DNA from: Brachynemurus nebulosus
Taxonomy: Eukaryota > Arthropoda > Insecta > Neuroptera > Myrmeleontidae
NCBI GenBank assembly: GCA_035578155.1
Contig: JAPWDM010000067.1
Span: 1 to 64,000, forward strand
DNA length: 64,000 nucleotides
Direction of reading: 5' to 3'
The notes below the pieces were generated by a model. That model saw only the letters and a list, made by a program, of their open reading frames with translations. It was not told the DNA's origin and did no database searches. Below, piece after piece: positions 60,201 through 64,000 of the stretch (position 1 is the first letter of the stretch; the number at the start of each line of letters is the position of its first letter). A program made the translations under genes and the position numbers.

Positions 60201-63200
60201 CACCACACATACAATAAATGTTATATGTTTGATATGTACCTAGGTATTACAATTTTTTAAAGACAACTAATTATTCTATTTATTTATTAATTTAAAAGAA
60301 AAAACCTTAAAAACATTAAACATTTAAGAAAAAAATGGTACAAAATTATAAAAATGAAAATGCGTATAATTATTTTGTCTTATATGTATATAAACGTATC
60401 CATACATATATTATGTATATCACATAAATCCATAAATCACATACCTATTTAATGACTAATCTGTAACGGTATACATAATATGTATGTGTGCCTGTGATTA
60501 AGGGTTATTACACACACATCTATTTATAATCTGTGCACCTATTCGACTTAAATAATGTATTATACCTATTATCATTTTTATATATTATGTACTTTATACT
60601 TTCTTAAAATAAAATTATGATTTTTTAATGAATTCAATACAAAAGGGATAAAATGCCTCCGAATTCTGATAGAAGCAAAAGAGAATTAGAGAATTCACAA
60701 GTGCATATACATACATAACACAGTACATATAATTGGTGTGCAATAACCCTTAAACATAACATACATTGTATACATACATGCTTGACGTTGCAACAAAATA
60801 CACTGTGATATCTTATCTATAGTTTATTAGTATGTATCGTATATGCATCTGGCATATTCGGTGTTTTCATCACAGCTTACGTCATAAGTGTCACAACCAA
60901 TAGGATCGCTGCATTGCTTGAATGGACTGTTTTGGCGGGATTTCTAATTAAAGCTGATAATTTACATTAATTTCGTTATCACATAATACAAAGATATGGA
61001 TAACTTCAGAACAACCTAATAGGGGAGAAGTCCTCCTTTCTCGGCTCAGAATAGGACACTCAGACTTGACCCATTCTTATATAATAGAAAGAACAAACCT
61101 TCCAAACTGTTCCACATGCAATACCCAATTAACGATATCACACATACTCCTAGATTGTACCAAATATACCAATATTAGAAATCTACTAAATTTCCCAAAC
61201 GACATAAGTACATTACTATCCGACGACCAAAATAAAGTGAATATAGTGATAAAATTCTTAAACTATTCTAAACTAAGAGACAAAATTTAAAAAAAAAAAA
61301 ATAAAAAATAAATAAATAAATAAATAAGTGTTGGTTAACTCAATGGTTTGAAACTGACCATTTGTGAGTTCTCTAGATGTACAACGTAATATGGAACTGT
61401 TAATTCTACGACACCTACGAAGTGTTAATTTTCTCCATATTGAACTTTATACACTAACATTAAGGCGCATATAGCCTAGTCGCTGCGCGCCAAAATAAAA
61501 AAAAAAATAAAAAAAAATTCGTTATGAAAAACAAAGTTAATCAAATAAAAATAACCATCATAGGTATTTAGGACATGTATAAAATATTTTAAAAAATGTT
61601 TCACAATTTTCTGAGAAACATGCATATTCCCTATTGGTATTACCTGTGGGACGCCGAACTTTGGTCTAACTGCGATTTTCGTTCAAAATAACACATTTTC
61701 AATAACATTTCAATTTTTTTTTATATAGAGTGCATGGAGGAAGCAGTTTCTTTTTTATGTTATTTGAGTGTTCTCATGTTACTGTACAATTCATTCAAAA
61801 ATTACGTTGCTTCCACTTTGCGCTCATAGGTAAACACAAATAAAATGATTTTACAATTAAAAAATTGGTCATTATATAAATGCATAAAATAAATTTATTG
61901 AAGTGCCACCACGGCACAAACTTGTTGGAACATATCACTTCGTCGTTTTGACGGCGTATAGGAGTGACAAAAATGGAAATTTCCCACTTTTACATAGATG
62001 ACCAAGGTCTTGATAAAATATTTTTACATAAAGAATCGAGTGATATTTTAAGAATAAAAATTCAGTCTAGGCACACAGCTTCCAAAATATACTCCCTTTG
62101 GATAGAGTACAATCCAACCACTGTACTAACCTGGTACTGTCAGTGCATAGTAGGAGCAAGACTTGTTGGATGTTATGCTCATATTGCCTCCGTAATCTGG
62201 TACTTAAGTTACAACAGATATCAGGATCATACTATTAGAAGAGTTGCGTGCGACTTCAAAAAATTTTTAATGGATGCGAATGTTGAAGGCTATTGGAGTG
62301 ACGAGAATGAAGACTAGACAAGGAGTATAAAGTTTAAAAATGTTAAAACTTTTAAAATTATCCAAATAAAGTTGACTAATTTCATAATTTTGCCTTTTCA
62401 TAGAACCTTCCTATAATAATGAGATCAACTGAAAAATAAATGATAAATGAGAATATTCCGGCATAATATTTATTCCATCTTACTATTTACCTTCATGTAA
62501 ACCTAATGCACATATAAGAATTCATGAAGGGAATGGGGCGAAAATAAGGCCTTATCGATACCCCTCCTTTCAAATTCTAAATGCATAATTTTAATGTATT
62601 GTATTTGTACCAAATTTTTATATTTGCACCAAATTTTTAAGGTTTATTGTGAATTTCATGGTAGCCGTAGATAAAGTATAGTACGTAACTCTGTTGTAAG
62701 TTGCATATTACACACGAGCGAAAAAGTTGCACAAGAGCTGCGTAACGTAACTTTTTCGCTCATGTGTAATATGCAACTTACAACCTCAATCACGTAATAT
62801 ACTATTAAATCACAAACAATATGAATTATTGAACGCTAGACAAATTAAGCATTTTACAATATCTATTGCTACAGGTTAGTTGTAATTAAATACATTCATT
62901 ATAAAAGTATAGCACAGATAATACACAGCATAAATTTATTTAAAAACTCTAACGTTTTCGTCATAATGTCTTATGACGTCAAAAGTAATAATTATATAGT
63001 GTTACTGATCTTCTCTTCATCCTTGGAAAGCTTCAATATTAGATACCAATAAATTTAAATACGGTATGCTATTAATAATGTTTTTTGAATAGAGATGATC
63101 CTAAGCTTTGATTTTAAAAGGAATCAAAGAATCAACTTGTTTTATAAAGTTAATTAATTACCCATCCATTCTTGTATAAAATATGCACAATTTTACGATA

Positions 63201-63516
63201 CGGTAAGCAACACCTTAACCTGAGCTAATTATAAAAATTCTTTAAAAATGTAATTAATATTTTGAAAATTAATCTTACCAAAAAGTAACTTTTAAATTTG
63301 TCTTCGTCGAAAATTTTTATTACATGGCATTTGCAGGCAAGTTCGGGTACACTAATATGTTCCGGAAGCAATTTACAAATTTTAGAACTGAGTATTTCTA
63401 CGCCCTCATCAATTAATCTCACCCTCCAGGTATTATTATCATCGGCCTTACTTAGAACATATCCACGACTCCAATCGTCATCATATTCAACACAGACAAA
63501 ATCTCCAACGTGTGGT
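49413..63516 (-). CDS. Multi-Tudor domain protein (piRNA-pathway type), 3' part, seven exons
   Basis: Exons in transcript order are 63516-63279, 56680-56341, 54533-54223, 52949-52605, 52531-52351, 49997-49836 and 49549-49413 (TGA at 49415-49413). Phases agree at all six junctions, giving about 570 codons; the 5' end lies beyond the right edge. Seen: a Tudor-like core in the first exon (VGDFVCVEYDDDWSRG, LIDEG) and an extended Tudor with LPPF, VGQCVAAKFSEDGLWYRAV and YIDYGN. After these come a Ser/Thr/Asn-rich spacer and a second extended Tudor with GGSCIAKFEGDWYRAV and VDFGN. Known: extended Tudor domains of TDRD1/Vreteno/Tudor-type proteins bind symmetrically dimethylated Arg of Piwi proteins in perinuclear granules. 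Inference: a germline piRNA scaffold. I cannot assign a specific orthologue, so no symbol is given. Confidence 0.85.
49836..49997 (-). CDS. Tudor gene exon f (last Tudor core)
   Basis: The acceptor is gatattttag and the incoming G makes Gly. It encodes DWYRAVCLKVEQ, LFVDFGNYEYV and ADIRALPQEFATAPG, an intact extended Tudor core with DFGN. The donor is TTGACAG|GTAATA (phase 1). Confidence 0.85.
49998..52350 (-). other. Tudor gene intron
   Basis: 2.35-kb intron between exons e and f. AT-rich with no bounded element seen. Confidence 0.6.
52351..52531 (-). CDS. Tudor gene exon e (SN-like half of last Tudor)
   Basis: This short exon has the acceptor aaatataatttcag at 52532 onward and the donor TTTGAAG|GTAATT (phase 1). 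The 60 codons begin LIFENIMDVEDKILICYKND and end GGSCIAKFE. Joined to the next exon it gives AKFEGDWYRAV, the standard Tudor strand, which confirms both splice sites. It is easy to miss because the open frame is short. Confidence 0.8.
52605..52949 (-). CDS. Tudor gene exon d (disordered spacer)
   Basis: The acceptor is catttaatttag, directly followed by ATG TTT GAT GAT. The donor is ACAGAG|GTAAAT; phase is 0 at both ends (115 codons). The sequence is rich in Asn, Thr, Ser, Glu and Lys with no recognisable domain, as expected of a linker between two Tudor domains. Because the exon begins with ATG it could serve as an alternative start, but the in-phase acceptor argues for an internal exon. Confidence 0.65.
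53042..53118. repeat. (TA)n microsatellite
   Basis: TA run in the Tudor intron, next to the large palindrome. It is followed by duplicated aattattttcatt segments. Confidence 0.97.
53169..53848. repeat. Near-perfect 680-bp palindrome with (TA)n centre
   Basis: attactcagtatactac at 53169 is the inverse of gtagtatactgagtaat ending at 53848. The arms pair throughout (tgtggcgacccgagttctta and its inverse included) with very few differences, meeting in (TA)n around 53421-53589. The inner arm sequence caattacagagcaaatgaga also occurs once outside, at 53007, so the palindrome arose by inverted duplication of local sequence. It sits in the Tudor intron between exons c and d. Confidence 0.85.
54223..54533 (-). 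CDS. Tudor gene exon c (intact extended Tudor core)
   Basis: The acceptor is gaaattttcag. T|TA gives Leu, then PPFNGTLSVGQCVAAKFS, GLWYRAVIRKL and VLYIDYGNGETV, with the helix YFEKCVESKTKFKM. The donor is AAAATG|GTACTT, a weak but only available GT that keeps phase 0. The WYRA and DYGN signatures are those of a ligand-competent extended Tudor domain. Confidence 0.85.
54534..56340 (-). other. Tudor gene intron
   Basis: 1.8-kb intron between exons b and c. It contains the palindrome at 55047-55200 and otherwise plain AT-rich DNA. Confidence 0.6.
55047..55200. repeat. Palindromic repeat
   Basis: tttgttcgagccgcagtttt and its inverse aaaactgctgctcgaacaaa bound a region with tgcgcaaaacg/cgttttgcgca inside. 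Outer sequences (aagataagaagatagctc and ctctatctcttatcattttc) extend the pairing weakly. It is in the Tudor intron between exons b and c. Confidence 0.6.
56341..56680 (-). CDS. Tudor gene exon b (linker and SN-like half)
   Basis: The acceptor is aaaacttttcag, with a long poly-T tract about 35 bp upstream (the A-run 56716-56748 on the + strand). The donor is ACGT|GTAAGT (phase 1). It encodes 113 residues starting PNKTLGFTVEKIDDNG. The second half (SGCMVVIANVESQKSIFVK...INELMSAYGS) looks like the SN-like module that precedes an extended Tudor core. ATG 56578 is internal. Confidence 0.75.
56852..57396 (+). mobile_element. Helentron/HINE-like element, copy H5, near full length
   Basis: It starts tacccctgtcgcagcattct and has the gggcatcggacgtgcctgg module. 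A (TA)n run lies at 57187-57270 at the same relative site as in H4, then gggacttcaaaac..ggtcccgggct. It ends ctggaaattcgctaaaa. It lies in the Tudor intron, 172 bp upstream of exon b. Confidence 0.6.
57480..57642. mobile_element. Short TIR element of the CACGATC family
   Basis: cctgtacacgatcagtaata at the left is inverted at the right (tattactgatcgtgtacagg). Length is 163 bp with an AT-rich centre. Related termini occur at 20007. It lies in the Tudor intron. Confidence 0.65.
57720..58200. mobile_element. Foldback element C with hammerhead-like modules
   Basis: Inverted blocks (- strand 57870-57821, + strand 58045-58090) each carry CTGAAGATGG, a short hairpin, GAAA and a palindrome (AATATT and AACGCGTT). 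Outer segments such as aagtaatac and gtaaatttg/aagtgaat are loosely inverted as well. The ends are diverged and the borders approximate. Confidence 0.45.
58201..59676 (-). other. Tudor gene intron, central part
   Basis: Short local inverted motifs (tacgtggtggtggtacgt, cgtataccacgtac near 59085-59130) occur. The frames at 58301-58609 and 58998-59324 show no family motif. Confidence 0.45.
60980..61328 (+). mobile_element. 5'-truncated LINE 3' end with poly(A)-type tail
   Basis: In frame, EVLLSRLRIGHSDLTHSYII is followed by CSTCNTQLTISHILLDC. This is the C-terminal module of Jockey/I-type non-LTR retrotransposon ORF2 (RLRIGHT.LTH, then CxxC...H..xC). The frame ends at TAA 61288-61290, followed directly by an A/AAAT-rich tail to about 61328. 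Everything upstream of the RNase H/C-terminal region is missing, so the copy is dead on arrival. Confidence 0.75.
61952..62317 (+). pseudogene. SWIM-like zinc-finger ORF of transposon type
   Basis: The open frame runs from 61952, with the first ATG at 61973, and ends TAG 62315-62317 (115 codons from ATG). It contains WYCQCIVGARLVGCYAHIA and SVIWYLSYNRY. Repetitive arthropod SWIM-type proteins usually read CQC...GCCAHIA..WYL, i.e. C-x-C...C-x-H. Here the second Cys of the CC pair is Tyr (TAT), so one zinc ligand appears lost. It is bounded by the 59677/62570 TIRs, so it is likely transposon-derived. The C-terminal part is acidic (YWSDENED). Partner exons or a catalytic domain were not found. 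Confidence 0.55.
62675..62803. mobile_element. Short palindromic MITE
   Basis: agtatagtacgtaactctgt..gtaagttgcatattacac pairs with gtgtaatatgcaacttac..cacgtaatatact. The centre is gcgaaaaagttgc / aactttttcgc. 129 bp, in the Tudor intron. Confidence 0.65.
63279..63516 (-). CDS. Tudor gene exon a (degenerate Tudor core)
   Basis: The acceptor on the - strand is ttatttag (63517-63524), with the split codon completed by A. The donor is TTTTTG|GTAAGA, phase 0. It encodes about 79 residues: VGDFVCVEYDDDWSRG, then VRLIDEGVEI and a helix ending FKSYFL. The fold signature is clear, but the DYGN-type end of the aromatic cage reads LIDEG, so methyl-arginine binding is doubtful. The next exon joins in phase after a 6.6-kb intron. 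Confidence 0.75.
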
Positions 63517-64000
63517 CTAAATAAATTTTAAAATCATTTATTATATGATATACAGATGATTCACGTCAGACCGACCATCCATTAAAATTCAAAAGCCTTT
63601 TTAAATACAGTGCAATTTTGAAAATTTGATTATGAAGGTTTTCAGTTATGAATATTTTAAATAACTTTTTGTCAATTTCGGTTACAGTCAGTCCCGCTTC
63701 CGACAGTGATGGTTAATTGAAGTTTTACCATGCATGCAAATTGGCTATCAAAAATACCACATTCTACATAAAATAAAGAAGTTAATAATATGTCTTCCTA
63801 TAATATGAACTATTACCGGAAACAATAGAAAGTAGAAAATATATTAAGACTATACAATCCGCGCACTTTCACAATAAACTTCCCCAGAAGCCGTAATATT
63901 TTTAAAGAATTTAAATTTAAAAAAAAAAATTATATAAATAAATTCATGAAATGATTCAACATGTGTACAAATTTTAGAACTGAGTATGTAAACATACACT
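63517..64000 (-). other. Tudor gene intron, right edge
   Basis: Upstream intron of exon a; the next exon is outside the window. A 22-bp copy of part of exon a lies at 63968-63989. Confidence 0.5.

Larger units (their letters stand above)
59677..62570. mobile_element. DNA-transposon block with 33-bp TIRs
   Basis: aaaggaggggtatcgataag, with gccttatttccgc, at 59677 is inverted at 62538-62570 (gcgaaaataaggccttatcg then atacccctccttt). The block holds a SWIM-like ORF and a LINE tail. No recognisable transposase catalytic core and no clear target duplication were seen. It lies in the 6.6-kb Tudor intron. Confidence 0.65.

Noticed and set aside
63298..63531. + strand frame of 77 residues
   Set aside because: Antisense shadow of Tudor exon a.

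Overview
This is a strongly AT-rich arthropod (most likely insect) nuclear DNA window. The evidence is intron-split genes with GT-AG junctions, dense (TA)n microsatellites, a Ty1/copia retrotransposon and many short DNA transposons. I cannot place it to order or species. There is no sign of prokaryotic organisation, and no rRNA, tRNA or CRISPR array was recognised.

Two host genes are present, both cut by the window edges. On the + strand, 2326-11782 holds the last four coding exons of protein phosphatase 4 regulatory subunit 3 (PPP4R3/SMEK/falafel). They encode the end of the helical repeat core, the conserved linker and the acidic, basic-tipped C-terminus. On the - strand, 63516-49413 holds the last seven coding exons (about 570 codons) of a multi-Tudor protein of the kind that works in germline piRNA granules. 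It has one degenerate Tudor core followed by two with the intact DYGN/DFGN signature. The two genes converge, with about 37 kb of repeat-rich DNA between them.

Nearly everything else is mobile DNA, much of it nested. The PPP4R3 introns (2519-11692) hold a MADF-coding DNA-transposon remnant split by a foldback element, and a Helentron-like element with an internal satellite array inside a possible hAT. The intergenic part (11783-48424) holds two dated Harbinger MITEs, two hAT MITEs, a Helitron-like element and several large hairpins. It also holds a broken copia element (25170-29105), a 103-bp array with three heat-shock-element-like motifs, and a roughly 150-bp GC-rich minisatellite. The Tudor introns hold a 680-bp palindrome, another Helentron-like copy, and a 2.9-kb TIR-bounded block with a damaged SWIM-finger ORF and a LINE tail.

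The most unusual signal is a module seen in three unrelated foldback repeats (4420-6090, 22205-23085, about 57720-58200). In each it lies near the end of both arms and points outward: CTGANGA, one extra T, a hairpin, GAAA, then a self-complementary 6-8-mer. This resembles a hammerhead ribozyme with a palindromic stem III. One of these elements is an essentially perfect 416-bp-arm hairpin whose empty site survives in a paralogous repeat at 40259-40269, which shows an 11-bp target duplication. Penelope-like retroelements would fit these features, but that is inference.
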